A DNA stretch of 64,000 nucleotides from Bugulina stolonifera (Eukaryota; Bryozoa; Gymnolaemata; Cheilostomatida; Bugulidae): positions 9,898,723 to 9,962,722 of the forward strand of contig OW285197.1 in assembly GCA_935421135.1 (NCBI GenBank), written 5' to 3'. The stretch's first letter is position 1. Every line of letters begins with the position of its first letter. The notes below the pieces were generated by a model that was not told the origin of the DNA, did not search any database, and worked only from the letters and a program-made list of their open reading frames with translations. Positions 1 to 13,141 of the stretch are shown here, in pieces. A program made the position numbers and the translations under genes.

Positions 1-136
1 CATAGATTTAGTTCCTGAACTTGGTTATACTGGAGCTGAATTATAGGCTGTAGGGGTGTCTACTTATACTGCCGGTGTATTGTGTAGATGGCCTGAGGCT
101 ACATGCATGTTATAATAGCCTGTGATTCTATTCCAG

Positions 137-1314
137 GTCTCCAACTGGTTTGGTAATAAACGAATCAGGTACAAGAAGAATGTGGGCAAAGCTCAAGAAG
201 AGGCTAACATGTACGCAGCTAAGGCTGCTGGTAGGGAGGCTGCTCGTGTGCCCGGTGAGTATTGTGACAATCAAACATAACTCTTAGTCTAAATCATGTG
301 TATATGTTTTCACAGGCTATAGTCCTATACTTGTGACACACTCGGAATGGTTTACCTCTTTGGAGTTTTGTTCACCTTTATTTCTCATTGAGATTCTGGT
401 CCTATAATTATTGTTTTTATGATGGTCTTGTTCTAAATATGACAGTTATTATTATTGTCTGTATGCTATTGAGTGGCTATTGCTGATAGAGAGAGAGAAG
501 ATAACTTCAACTCCTTAATGCTCCTGTCATATAATTGCCGTTGTCTAGTCACATACTTTATGTATTACCTACTCTCTTACAGCCTACTCGATGAGTCCAG
601 CTAACTTGACCACAGCTGGACAGTTTATGTCTGGGTTGGGGGCGGCAGACGGTTCCTTCCCAGCTGACCAAGTGGCTGCCAACATACAGAACTCTACAGC
701 CTCCATGAGACACATCATATCTCAGGCAGCTGGTGGGTACAATCCTCAGGAGATGTATCAGCTCATGGCAGATCAGAGGGTGAGTGTATTGTGGGTAATG
801 CTGGTGTATTCTGGGTAGCGATGGTGTCTTATGGGTAGTTTTGGTGTATCATGGATAGATTTAATTGTCTTTATATAATATATTAGGCCTATGTTCTGAA
901 TTAAAAATTTTCCATGTGTCCCTGGATTGGGTATGTCGGAACACAACTTATAGAAATTTTAACCTTTCAAGGCTTTGGGAGTTACCCAAATGGATACAAG
1001 GCTATATTAATCTGCCTTTATTTACAAACAGTGATCTGCAATAGCCAACGTTTTCTTTTTAAATCGGATGGACACACGTTAATTATATAAGGAGCATGAG
1101 AAAATAACTCCAAATTAAGCACACCATATTCTGACAAATATCATTCCTAAATATCAAGAACAAATCCGACTAACTGTTCTTCATCTACTGAAGCCTAGTT
1201 GAATAATAATATATAGAAGTTATCCCCTCTCTGTTACAGAGAGCAGAGGAAGCCAGGAGATATAGCAGTCCTGGCATATACAAGGAACAGGATGACATGA
1301 CTAACAAGAAGTAA
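137..1314 (+). CDS. PBX: PBX/extradenticle (PBC-class TALE homeobox), 3' part
   Basis: Three exons are visible: 137-252, 583-779 and 1240-1314 (TAA). The first starts exactly at homeodomain helix 3 ([15 protein letters not shown]), followed by a PBC extension ([13 protein letters not shown]). [15 protein letters not shown] with QEEAN-YAAK is diagnostic of PBX/Exd, a TALE homeodomain factor that binds DNA with Hox and Meis partners in the nucleus. The second exon keeps the conserved PBC tail: [23 protein letters not shown] and [10 protein letters not shown] align with the C-terminal tail of vertebrate PBX. The last exon ends [10 protein letters not shown]. Phases agree (1 then 0), with gtgagt donors after both internal exons. 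The PBC-A/B domains and homeodomain helices 1-2 lie before the window. PBX recognition is near certain; the small last exon rests on splice phase alone. Confidence 0.93.
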
Positions 1315-3543
1315 TCAGCCAATAGGATTAGCTGTCGCTTCACGAATATTGGGATTAGCCAATCAATGTCTTCGTAACTATCACATCAACCAATTATTGG
1401 TTATTTTGTTGAGAATTACTAGGATTTGCCAAAGATATGAAACAAGGTACTCTATAATCTCACTGTTGAGTTTGCAATTAGTTGATAATGTGATCATCTC
1501 TCAATGTCGTGCTACTACAGTATATATGAGATGTTCACAGGGGATGTAGCTACTACAGTATGTATGGGATGTTCACTGGGGATGTTGTTGCATTTTTATT
1601 AAATTTTTGTACAAATCTACAAATTAATGTCGAACATTTGTGTAGAAATGTCTTGTATGCTGTTTATGAACTTGAACCAATTCTAAGCCGATCTGATCTT
1701 GTAAATTTTATTTTGTAGTATAAATTTAGTTCAGGAACAATTTGTTTTCATATTGGTGCACTTTATATAACCTTACTATTATGTAGGTACATCTATAAGA
1801 TTACTCTTATGTGGGTATATCATAAGTTTACTATTATATCGGTAAATTATATGAGTTTGCTATTACATCTGTACATGTATTATGTGCACTTTCAACCTTG
1901 CTCTTTTGACTTATATAATGACAATAGTACAATTATAGTAATGATATAATATATGTGTATATATATATTACTTTTCTCTACTAGTTGCATGCTCTATAAC
2001 TACAATTTATAATTTACATATTCTGTATTGCTGTGTTGCTTCGCAACTCCAGACATGTTACTCTAGGTATACAAGTATATTATTATATTCTTACTAGTGT
2101 TCTTTTCACAGTATATAGGTGCATGGAGATTGTATGCTAGTATTAGCACATCTAGTCGTTGTTGTCATCTCACCGATGCATATCTTGGTTTTATATTTTG
2201 TACATGAACTTTTAGTGTGCAGTCATTTTATTTTATGATTATTACAACACTTTATTATAGCCACCATATAAACTTTATGTTATAGTGTAAATAGATATAG
2301 TAAATAAAGTATAAAAAACTACGAAATACTTCTTTTAGTTTTGGAGTTGTCTTCACTCTGAGTTACTTTTCCAGAAATCAGGTAATTTCCACTACTAGTC
2401 TGTTACTATTCCTATTACATTGGTAGTTGCAGAAGGCATACTATGGTAACAATGAAACAAACACCTCTAATTTGTCCAGTTTACTTGGCTTGCATATCAT
2501 ACGTGGTATCCATCCATATTGTTGATTCTCACAGACAGATCTTGGGAATTTGTGGTCAGATTTAGAAATAGCTGATTGTCAAATAAGTTTCAGGAACATG
2601 ATAATAGGATGACTAAGAATAGTTTATTATTATTCTATGTTATACTCCATGTAGGCCTTTGGAGTAGGGGACTTATGATGTACGTAATGTGGCTGACTGA
2701 ATTCTCCATGTAAAGCCTCAGTTCCACTTTCAGGCAGCAGAGCCTCATTCTAGAGCAAATTGCTACCCTGTTATTGTTTGGCTATATGCGAAGTCCCAGC
2801 AGGGCAACTCAGTATAATGAATATTACAGTTTACTAGAAATTAGCTTTGGTTATTGACTGGATATTAGTCAAGGCCACGGCCACTGAGTGACTAGTACTA
2901 TGCCTACTTATTAATAGAGCCAACACAATGAACAATGATCTTAGGCGAATTCATTTTGTTGAACTTGTAACCTCAAATGGAGCCGAACCTTCATAGTTAC
3001 ATGTATGTAATGTGAGCCCGATGAGTGACACGAGCTCACACGTTAAATTCTCATTCTGGTATATTACATTTTTAATAAAGAGCAAACAACGCTCTATTCT
3101 ATTTATAATCTAAATTGTATTATTTGAAATATACAACACAATCATGTTAGGTATGTAGTTACTACTTTTTAATAGTATTGTTTGATTTTGGAATGTGGAG
3201 CAATCCACTGGTACTACTGTACGTTGTGCTATAACATGTTGACGCTGTAGCCAAGAGATTCGATGAGCAAAGATTATGTACATTGCAAGTCTTTTATCAA
3301 TCTTTGAACTGCAGTGAATTTCACTGTAACTAATGAGATTAGAGTCAATATTATGGCAGAACCCAGGGCACATGTATACAGAATGGGATGACTTAGTAAT
3401 GGAAAATTTAGTAATAAGTAATAGGACTATTATAATAATAATAGTGATAACACACACTAGTTTCTGTAATACAAATAACATCACAAATTACTGTTTCTGC
3501 TTTCCACTATTTATTTAATTAGAACTTAAATTTTTCTAACTTT
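1315..3543. other. PBX 3' UTR and intergenic DNA with small tandem repeats
   Basis: No further coding exon was recognised. The stretch holds a two-copy 38-bp tandem repeat (1511-1548 and 1549-1586), a run of four degenerate units of about 28 bp around 1766-1885 (each resembling ATAAGTTTACTATTAT followed by a GGTA-like end), and a copy of the dispersed GGAGTTGTC motif at 2343. A 124-codon minus-strand reading frame at 3110-3484 is not convincing. Confidence 0.5.
2303..2308 (+). terminator. Candidate poly(A) signal for the PBX gene
   Basis: A canonical AATAAA lies about 1 kb after the PBX stop codon. Other AATAAA-like sites exist in this AT-rich stretch (for example near 3072), so the choice is tentative. 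Confidence 0.35.
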
Positions 3544-3549
3544 TTTATT
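3544..3549 (-). terminator. Candidate poly(A) signal for innexin A
   Basis: Plus-strand TTTATT reads AATAAA on the minus strand, about 270 bp after the innexin A stop codon. The 3' UTR between them is AT-rich and shows no other gene. Confidence 0.4.
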
Positions 3550-3815
3550 TAGGTAATAAAATCACATTATATAATTAATTATATAATATATTCTCTACCT
3601 CAAGTACATAACATATTATAACCTTTGTACATAATATTTTGAATAGATAAAAATGTCGTTGTAGTAATTAATATAAATTAACAGTGAACGCTGCTTCACA
3701 CCAATTGCATTGAATATACATGGATAGGAAATAACTTACAAACTAATGGATGCTCATATTATATTCAAAGAACTTATTATACTATCATAGGCTGGTTGTG
3801 TAGATAGGTAGGGCT

Positions 3816-6800
3816 TTAGACAGATTCCTCGGCCCTTCGGCGTCTTATGGCATCAGTCGTTGTGGGGTCAAAGGTCGACGGCTTTCTTGTATGCAGATAG
3901 TGGTCCCAGCAAGCCGCGAATATTTCACCACCTGAAATTACAAATGTCAAGTCGGTGAGACAGTCTATTTAACGATTATTTCAGAAAAGCATGCTATTTG
4001 CACAGTTAACTAGAGTGCAAGTTAGTGTACTGCCTAAGGATACACATAATGCAAAAATTGACCCACTTCTTCCTCAAAGTGACCTAATTAGTGCCTACCA
4101 ATAGCATCATTTGTGTTTTTTATGATGAGTCTCATGCAGAAGACGCCGTCCTGCCTGAGATAATCATGAACAAAATCATGCAGCAGATGGTCCAAATCCT
4201 GGTCTCCTGAAATGGAAAACACACTGCTTTAATATTGTTATAAAATAGCATAATATAATATAATTATAAATAATACAAAATGTTAAAATACTCGTATTTT
4301 GAAGTAATCAATGAAGCTAACATGTGACACAATCACTCTAGGTTACACGTGATAAGACTGTGCAATAGTGACTTTTATTGATCAGTTGCTGATATACATA
4401 GAAAAGTATTTTTCATGGAGATTTTTTTTAGCTTATAAGTAGGCATACAGATTATGTACGTATGTAATGGCAGCATAGTAGGCTACATGTATATCTACTG
4501 TTTGTTCTTGGAAATCTCTCAACTCATGGAGCTGCATTCTTGATAGAGAAAATTCTAGCAGATTCTTAGCAAGGTCCTATACCCTCTCCTACACAGTGCT
4601 GTAGACCCCCCTCCCCCGCCCATTAAGTCATCTGGTATTAATATACTCACTGCGGTCTAGCCTGCCCATTTAGTCATCTGGTATTAATATACTCACTGCG
4701 GTCTAGCCTGCCCATTAAGTCATCTGGTATTAATATACTCACTGCGGTCTAGCCTGCCCATTATTGTAAGGTACTTCTTAGCGAATCCTTTATTCACACC
4801 AGAACAGGCAGTGAACAGCCAGAGAAGGAGTCCAAATGTGCTGGCGGCTGCCACAAACGCCAACCAAAACCACAGGATGATGAAACACTGTAACAGAAAG
4901 AGCAGGAGTTGTCTGCACAATGAGAGGATAACTCCCAAGGTTATTCAGTATAATTTACTGCAATTATACAATGTCACTACTTCACTCCTAGCACAAATAT
5001 TATACATGTTTATGCTGCCATAGACTGCATGTACCTTTTCGTTGAATATGTTAGCAGGAAGTACGCAGTGTACGGTGTACCGCTGGACATTGTGTCCCAT
5101 TCTTCTGATAAAGAAGTCACAGAGGGTCGTATATGGAAACCTTACTGAGCCCTTATAGCCAGAGTCCTGTATACTCTTTACTACGTCTGTTCCATAGTTA
5201 ATAAAGTCAATACCTGAAGGATATAGAATACATGTACACTAGCATAGTGCACTAATAGGCAAGTGTGATGGAGTGCACAGTGTACCATGATTGACTGTAG
5301 TGAGGCAGATAACTATACAACAGTCATCACGTTCAGCAAGCTGCTGTGCTATCTCCTTGAGTGAAAGGAAATCTGAGTAGAAACTTCCAAGTCAGAACTT
5401 CAAACAGCATCTCAGTAATCTGTGTAGACCACACAGTTTGGTTGTTAGTCGTGTTGCAAAGTTTAGATTGGCTATTGTGCAATTTCCAATACCAGTAGTG
5501 TAACACGCAATGTAAACTGTGGTAATAGTAAACTTGGTTTCCTAAATTCTGCAAGTAAAGACTGCAACATGTCAGTTACAGCATACTATACAAACTACTG
5601 TACAATAGGGCGTGTACATGGTGTATAGATAATATAGATTAAATATACCGTTGCTTACCCAGGAAAATATCCATAAGAAAGATGAGACCAACAGCATTAG
5701 CTATATAGAGTAGTTTAACAAACAAGTACATAGGGAACAGATAACTCCCAAATCTCTTGCCAACTGCCAGTGGTTTTCCCTTCTGTCTCATAGAACCAAT
5801 GAATCCCTACAATAGTGATGAACTAGTAGCATACTACCTAATACTGTAGACGTAGGTTACTCGTGACTGGAAACAACTCGAAAGTTCAGTTAGATGATTA
5901 TAATGCATGATGAACTGGTGCTATAAACTTCATTCCACAAAATACGTGTTTTTCTACAATATTATATTCTCCAAACCAAAAGGATTTTGTGCATCAAAGT
6001 TGATGTTTTATAGTTTTATGAATAAGTCCGTTTGAGAAGTTGATCCTTAGTTTGTTATTTAGTTACCTTCCTGACTAGAGGTCTTCTGTACCCCAGCAGC
6101 CTGTCCATCTGTGCCACCAGATACCTCACAGTCTTATCTCTAGCCTCAGGGTTTACATTAGACGTACCCTTAGTGGCCTGGACTATTGCCTGCACCTCGT
6201 AACCTCCACTATTACTCGCCCAACTCCAGACTCGAGCTACAAAAGTATTTGATATCGTCGACCCATTATAGCGAATTAAGTGTTGGGAGTGCATTAGTCG
6301 TGTGAATTTCAGTAGCCAAGATGGTTGCAAGCACTTTATGCGCTTATATAATTTATCTATTTATGTTTATGTGTTTGCAATCAGTATTTACTCACCAGGG
6401 ATAGCAAAGGTCACGGAACAGAACATGAGAAGTAGGGGTGTCCACTGGTAATACTGTATCATCTCCGCATACCGCTCTGTATTTACAGGATCTAAGACTA
6501 AGCTTCTATCAGGTATGATATTCTGGTCAGGGGGTACGTAGTATGTGTTCACGGTCTATAACAACAAATAATTTATGTACAATAATACGCAACAGAGAGA
6601 AACAAGAGTTGTCTTCTCCTTACATAACCAGGTGAATGTTATTGTAGAATTACCACTCACAACAATGCACTTGTGAAAGCACTTGTTAGAAGTTCACTCA
6701 AGGATAAATACACCTTTTTTCACTAGTAGTGAATGTATGATGTGAGATATTTTCGAAGACATCAATGTTTTTTTAGGGAGTGATACTTTTACCGCACAGC

Positions 6801-9800
6801 CGTTTATGTAATGTGTCTGTCCACACTTGATCCATGTGAGAATGAGTTGAGATAAACTATCCTAAATATCTGGCAAATTATAGCCCAAGGTCTATCTATG
6901 GCATGTCTTCACTACAAGTTGACATAATATACCTCCACTCATCACTTTTATGACTTGAAGCAAAGCTCGGGCTACTGACTTATTAGCTATTTCAACCTAT
7001 AAACTATTATTTGATATTATATTTTAGCCTAAGGACTATAATGTAATAATAGGCTTGATGTGGCCGTGACATACCCAACACATGTTGTCTACAAACTTTC
7101 TCCATTTGATGGTAAATTCTCCAGGAGGGAAGCAGATAATTGGTTCTCCTACGTATGACCTCACACCTACGAATCCTGACATCATCACCACCAGAGCTGT
7201 AAACCAATTAAATAAATGCACCAGGGGGACATAATTCTAACTGCGTTACATTTCAGCTTATCTCATGCTGATAAGAAAAGGCCCATCATTATCATGTGCC
7301 TATGTATCTATGTGTCTTACGTGTGCTGTACATGCACACTTTAAACTTCGTAAAAACTTTTATTACCAATTTAGTCTGCGGTATATACGTATTTTAAAAA
7401 AGTTTTTCTCACATCCCAAGCCGCTATCTGTTAGCAGTATCTAGACTGATTATCAAAATTTACTAGAATTTTCATCTCAATACTCCATATGCTATCTATT
7501 AAAAGGATGCTGGAACAGTTCTACATGCAAATTATAGAAATAAATAAGACTATAGCCCTAGAGCCTGTGACTATGCACACACATACGGCTACTGTAACAC
7601 TCATAGCACCCCCTTACCGATAGAGTATCTGTTACTCAGTCTATCATATCCATCATCATCTCTCCTCTCTAATAGCTTAGCCCCATTTCTTAGTGCAGAG
7701 AAGAATGTTGCCAACTAAAACGTAAATATAAAATAGGGGTAGCAACATTACCTTCCCTCATAATGATAAATATCAATTTCAGTAGAACACAGCTAGCTTC
7801 TATTGTGAATGATATTAATTTAGCCTTAGGTATCAACACAATACTGCAAAAACTTGGGATGTCAGTACACTGCCCTAAGTGTTTTTACTGTTTAGCACAA
7901 CTGGCTAAATTCCTATATTACATACAAAGTAAAATAGATTTATCACCAGAATCCATGGGAACAGTTGAAAGTGTTTACTTTAAAAACTCATTAGCTAATC
8001 ACTACTATTTATTTGTGGACAGCATTGAGCTGACTTGGCACTATTCCAAATATTGGCAGCGTATCATTATAACAGAGGTTGGTAACCTTGTGGGAACAAG
8101 AGAGGTGCTGATTCTCTCACAGATTCACATATTCTCTGTTTATGATGATTAGTTTATTGATTGTGAATTAAATGTAAATATTCCAATCCATTTGATAGAT
8201 TTTACTGTGCACTGAGAAGGTTTGAATTTGGTTCAATAGTTACTCTTTCACAGCAAGCTGAGTCTATCTTATTGAGCTTCACTTCCTACCAGCGAAGCGC
8301 TGTCTGGTGGGGAGGGGGAGGGTATATACCCGCATAGTGCCATTTTTGAAAATCGTATTGAAAGCCAAAAATCTTTTCACATAAAAGTACATTGTATACA
8401 TGTATACTTGACAATGATGTACAATATCACATTGTACGTACATGTACATATCATGGAAATATATTAAATTGTATACATCAATGATGAGGTTACCTTGTGA
8501 TGTTTGCATGTTTTTCACAAATCAAGCGCATCATTCTGAATCAGGCAGTTTTTAATTATTGTGTTTACGTAAATGGTGACTGACAATAAATTAGAAGTAA
8601 GAAAAAGACATCAAAGCATTTTTTGTGTTCTAGCCAAACCAACCAATACCATAACCACCAAATATTATTATTGTCTCCATCAGGATGCTTGCTGCTTTCT
8701 GTACCCATATATTTGTTTATACACTGAAGAGTTAGTAGTCAGAGATGGCTAGAATTCTAACAGACTTTCCCACAGAAGTCAATAAAGATTCTATTTTAGT
8801 TCAGGATCTCTAAACAGAAGCTGATGACTGATGGAATGTATAAAAACAGGTGTCACCCAGGCTAGACCTAAATTCTGCAGCTGACATCTCTGTATTTTTC
8901 CACACAGTATCACATATTTATAGAATAAATTGTTGAGTGATATATAATTCTCATTATGTAATATTACATTATACATTATATTTAGATGTACAATATATTG
9001 CTTGGGCTGAGAGGGTACATGAAGTACTGTGTCATCACTTGCTAGCACATGCTTGCCAAGTTACTGCTGCTCCAAATGGGGAGTTTTCAGTATAACAGAA
9101 GGCCAAAGATTGGTCTATAAAATGGGGTGAGAGTGGGAACTACCCTTAGGTGAAATGAAAGATTTAAAGATTTTGGCAGTAAAATATTCACTTTCCTGCA
9201 TTTCTGACAGTTGCATGCATAAGACTTGCAAGAGATTTTGAGCTATTCGAACTTATAGCTAATATTAGACACCAAAGCCTATTTAACTCAAACCATAATG
9301 GAACCAGTCATTGTTAAACAAATAAAGTTTTTTAGAGTAGCTAAATGGAAATTTGTTGGAAGTGAAGTTTTAAAAGAAGGAGAGAGAAGGCGACTTGGAA
9401 ACTACAAGTCTATATGGCTGTCAACTGAAAATAAAGTTGTGCAATGTATGGAAAATTCTTGCTCACTGCAGTACTTCAAATACAGTAACTATAAGATAAC
9501 ATACAATGTAATCTCAAAGATTCCTATATTACAATGTATATAACAATATCAAATGTTCTAAAATACCTTTATTTAGACAAATTGGGACTCGGAGAATTAC
9601 ACAGCTGCTGTTAACAGTTTTACGTGTAATAAAAAGATTCCATTGTTTGCACTTTTAGAGAAAGAAAGCCTAAGAGAGTAGCATTAAACGTAGTTTATGT
9701 TATGCAATGTTCACACCTTTGATATCAAAATAGAGTGTAAATAGTGAAGGTATTACACCTAAATATCAATAGGTATAATGTACATGTATATACTGATATA

Positions 9801-10576
9801 TGGGCACGAAAACACCTTTAATTCTCAAAGATAAAGTTTTGGTAGCCTGTTGTGCGTTCAGGATAGCAAAGTTTGTATTTGTTTGCTTCACTATTCAAGT
9901 GTTTATCTTTTTAGTCATAGAAGAAGACCATTGGATTTCCTTCTCTACACAAATTACAGTAAAATTGTTTGCTTGTGGGAGGTAAAACCACGATGTTACA
10001 GAACTGACCATATTAATGTGCATTGTGTATTTTGTATGGACAAGTATTTATAAATTGACCAATGTCAGAAAATAATGTTTTATAACAGTTGTTTATTCTG
10101 CATTTAAGCAGTAGTTTGATATTTACTTGTTATCCTTATGCACGGTTAATGAGGTATAAATTTTTAAAAAATTCATATTTTCTAAAAAGCAAGCTTTATA
10201 TAATTTTAGCCTACTGGATAACAAAATTAGATTTACATCTTGATTTCTGGGGCAGTTCTAATTGAGGACACTGTAACATTTGATTAAACTAACTCAATTA
10301 TTTTTGTGTAATGCATTGCAAGTTGGATTTTAGACGCACTGCTCATTAGGAAATATAAAGACCGCAAATACCCTGTAAAAATATAAAGCAAGAATGTACA
10401 AAACATAAGGAGTAGCAGGTTTTGAAAATGAACATTTCAAATAGTTGAAAGCCTACTTGCATGTCCATGTAGTTGTGGAGTTACAATATTTTTAAAAAAA
10501 CCGGTATTTCAAAATTTCAAAATATCACCATTTCACTTTTTCTTGAATTAAATATACTTACCGGCCTGTTAGACAT
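3816..10576 (-). CDS. Innexin A (gap-junction/hemichannel subunit), complete
   Basis: Four-pass innexin of about 419 aa. Exons in transcript order: 10562-10576 (inferred start), 7618-7714, 7075-7196, 6396-6555, 6067-6236, 5659-5806, 5035-5213, 4743-4887, 4099-4206, 3816-3931 (TAA). All join in phase with GT-AG borders; the nine core exons total 1,245 nt. Visible family marks: N-terminus DGYDRLSNRYSI; first extracellular loop SYVGEPIICF to NMCW with both cysteines; YYQWTP at the start of TM2; TM3 in exon 5659-5806; second loop FPYTTLCDF, RRMG-N-QRYT-HCVL and NIFNEK with its two cysteines; TM4 in exon 4743-4887; cytoplasmic tail with LRQDGVFCMRLI, ending in an RRRR cluster. Innexins assemble in the plasma membrane as intercellular or unpaired channels. 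Compared with innexin B it has a 10-residue insertion before TM3. The region homologous to B's start begins with TTG, not ATG. Confidence 0.92.
4619..4762. repeat. 46-bp tandem triplication carrying an innexin A splice donor
   Basis: Three nearly identical 46-bp units (4619-4664, 4665-4710, 4711-4756) plus the first six bases of a fourth. On the minus strand each unit contains the last coding bases of the TM4 exon (ATGGGCAGGCTAGACCGCA) and its donor GTGAGTAT. Copies differ only at TAAG versus TTAG. The donor nearest TM4 (exon end 4743) gives the full-length protein; the two copies lie 46 and 92 nt downstream and would shift frame into an early stop. Confidence 0.9.
7715..10561 (-). other. Long putative first intron of innexin A
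   Basis: No exon with family similarity was found in this stretch. A 129-codon plus-strand frame at 7763-8152 has no recognisable motif and overlaps the intron on the wrong strand. The rest is AT-rich with scattered TACATGTA palindromes. If the start micro-exon is wrong, this is simply the upstream flank. Confidence 0.45.
10562..10576 (-). CDS. Inferred start micro-exon of innexin A (MSNRP)
   Basis: On the minus strand ATGTCTAACAGGCCG is followed directly by GTAAGT, a strong donor, and ends in phase 0. That is the phase required by the next exon at 7714, which has an in-frame TAG just upstream and no ATG at its 5' end. Joining them gives MSNRP then LATFFSALRNG. The intron would be 2,847 bp, far longer than the others in this gene. 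The link is inference from phase and splice strength; no other upstream ATG-donor pair of the right phase was noticed, but the search was by eye. Confidence 0.5.
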
Positions 10577-12265
10577 GGTAGATGCGTCGCTATGTTGCTG
10601 CTGTTGCTGCCTAGTGGTAGACTATTGTCAGCATGTGCCCAGCATGTGCCCCTCACTAGATCAGCTGCTGTGTGTCTGCTCCACTGCTGACTCCACTCAA
10701 ATGAGGCAGCAGGGCACAGTGATCGTCTCTTTCATGCTAGACTGAGTTTCTTACCAGCAGCCATCTGACCACGTAAGGGTGTGTAGAATCACCCCCACTT
10801 TGAATTAGAAATGTGCAAGCCAATTTTGGCAAGGTTCTGCAATACATGTCCACTACAGTAAATAATAACAACTTTAAAAAGTTGAATAAAACTTTTTATG
10901 TGATTATTGTTCCTATTTATTTTGCATTTACAAGTAGTACGTAGTACAATTATTATTTGCTATTATTACCTTGTTAATTGTAATGCAATTAATACATGTA
11001 CATGAATATAGCCAGCATTACTACATTGTATATAACTATAGTCTATATTATGGACATGTATGTATTTGTACACTGCAAATTTTCAGCTAAAGCCCTCAAT
11101 ATATATTTAACTGAAGCATTTCATAACATGAAACTAATAGTAATGAACGACATAACATACTAATTGATCCTATCAAACATTGCTCCAGTCTATGTTTGTT
11201 TGCTTTTATATAATTATTTATTGGTTTAGAAGGTCCAGTCTACAGATATAATAGAAACATCATATAATTATTATGTCCATGGTCCAGTCACTAGCAAAGT
11301 TGTATTTTTTGCTTTCAGATATATTTAGGTACAAAATTAGCTTAACTGCTTAACACTCTGACACAATTTCCTGCAATTATGTCTCTGTTGACCTTGCAAT
11401 AGTAGCAAATTATTAACAAAAACATCTAAAAATATACTATTTTATATGTACGTATACAGTATCTTTATGTGCCCTAGGACCTAACATGTCTGCACTAAAT
11501 GCAATTATACAATGTAGGATGAGGCCAATCTTGTGTTATTTTCTGACTCTGTCCATTACTAGTAGCCATTTGCATATTTACGAGTCATCCTTAAACATCT
11601 AGGTGCCCAACAGGTGCCCGCCACTGCCAACAGGTGATTAGTCCCATACTCCTAATAAATAATGAGGTTTGACCATTTTTTATCAAGTTTCCTAACTTTT
11701 CAAGGGAATTACATGTACATACCGAATATGTAATGAATTTCAGTTTTAAAAATATTAAACTGGCGAGGTTCATGCATAAACCTATGATAGCAAATTCTAC
11801 CTGCACCAACCTGTCTCGTCCAATCTATGTGTATGCACATGGCGTGATGTACATTGTATGTGTGTAGAAAATCATTCCAAGGTAGAATGATTTATTAAGT
11901 ATATGTAACTATTAAGTTATTATTAGATATTATCTAGTTTAGTTTTTCAACCTGTGAGTAATACTATATGACAATTCATGTTAGCCATATATTCATAATA
12001 GTATTCTGTACTAATTAATTACTAACAGGCTTACTGTTATTAAAAGAAAGACAATTTGAAAATTTGTAGGTACAACATGTATTTCCAAATAAAACCTCAC
12101 AGAGTGTAAACTTATAGACCCCTCTGCCTTTAGGATAACGGGTAGTTTGAGAATATTATATATATAATATTCATTCACCTGGCTACATTGTAAACAGAGG
12201 AAGTACCTCATATTTCATCAACCTTGTGACCAGGAAATTGAAGTGTCTCCTAGAAAGAACCTTTG

Positions 12266-12621
12266 ATATACCCTAAAAGCAGATACTTTTTGTGAGTTTT
12301 GACTTTTGCGGATTTAGCGAAAGACAAACTCAAAGACAAACTCGCGAATAATTTTCATCGCTATCAAATTCTGCTTTCAAAATGATTTAAATAATTACTG
12401 GTTGAAACAGACCATACATACAGCTATGTAAATGGGGTTTAAATCTGAGTCAAAATACAGCTTAGCTGAGCTTGTTTGAGTTGTTTCTAATGCAAAAATA
12501 TGCTTAAACGTTAATTTTGGAACTTAACTTAACTTGTGAAATATTTCTATCGCAGAATGCTCCAAGATTAGCAAACTCGCGAAACTTTCTTCCGCTAAAA
12601 AATTCTGCTTTTAGGGTATAT
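12266..12621. mobile_element. Inverted-repeat (MITE-like) element, about 356 bp
   Basis: The left end ATATACCCTAAAAGCAGA is repeated in inverse at the right end, and similarity continues inward in diverged form (GCGG, TAGCG and AAACTCGCGAA blocks occur facing each other). The interior holds a short tandem repeat of AAAGACAAACTC. No transposase is encoded, so it would be non-autonomous. TA-rich ends make the target duplication ambiguous; a TA duplication of the mariner type is possible. Confidence 0.6.
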
Positions 12622-13141
12622 GACATGCAAAATTTTATTACAATCTGGCAATTTGTATTGTTGGCGTGCAGGTATTATAAACACACTATTGTTATATTTA
12701 GTAATACTGCATTGTTAGAAAACAACAGTAAAATCTTATAAGCCAAAAACATTTAAACAGTAATTTTTTTTAATTCAGAGGAACTTGAAACTAAAGGTAA
12801 TAATTACTGTTTACTAGGCACTGCTCGGAACTCGATGGTTGCAAGGTTACATAATATTATTTATATAGCTATTCATAGTGTTTACTAGGTTACATATTGG
12901 TACTGTTTCAGTAAGCAATTATATCCCTCTTTATCATCATCTCTATTATAATAGGAGAGGATAACTTCCAAAAACATCTGTGATTTACACAGATTGCATG
13001 CACTCATGATAATATGTCAGTATTATCATGTATTATTTGTATTTAACTGTATTATAAACACCACATCTTTGGCTGCTACATCATCCACACTATCCCTTGA
13101 TATACTCGATGCTGAAACTTCAGAATCACCTGCACACAATG

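Noticed and set aside
3110..3484. 124-codon minus-strand frame
   Set aside because: No recognisable motif, overlapped by other frames, AT-driven composition; it lies between two gene ends.
7763..8152. 129-codon plus-strand frame inside innexin A's first intron
   Set aside because: No family motif, no splice partners, and composition like its surroundings. A decayed mobile-element fragment is possible but unsupported.
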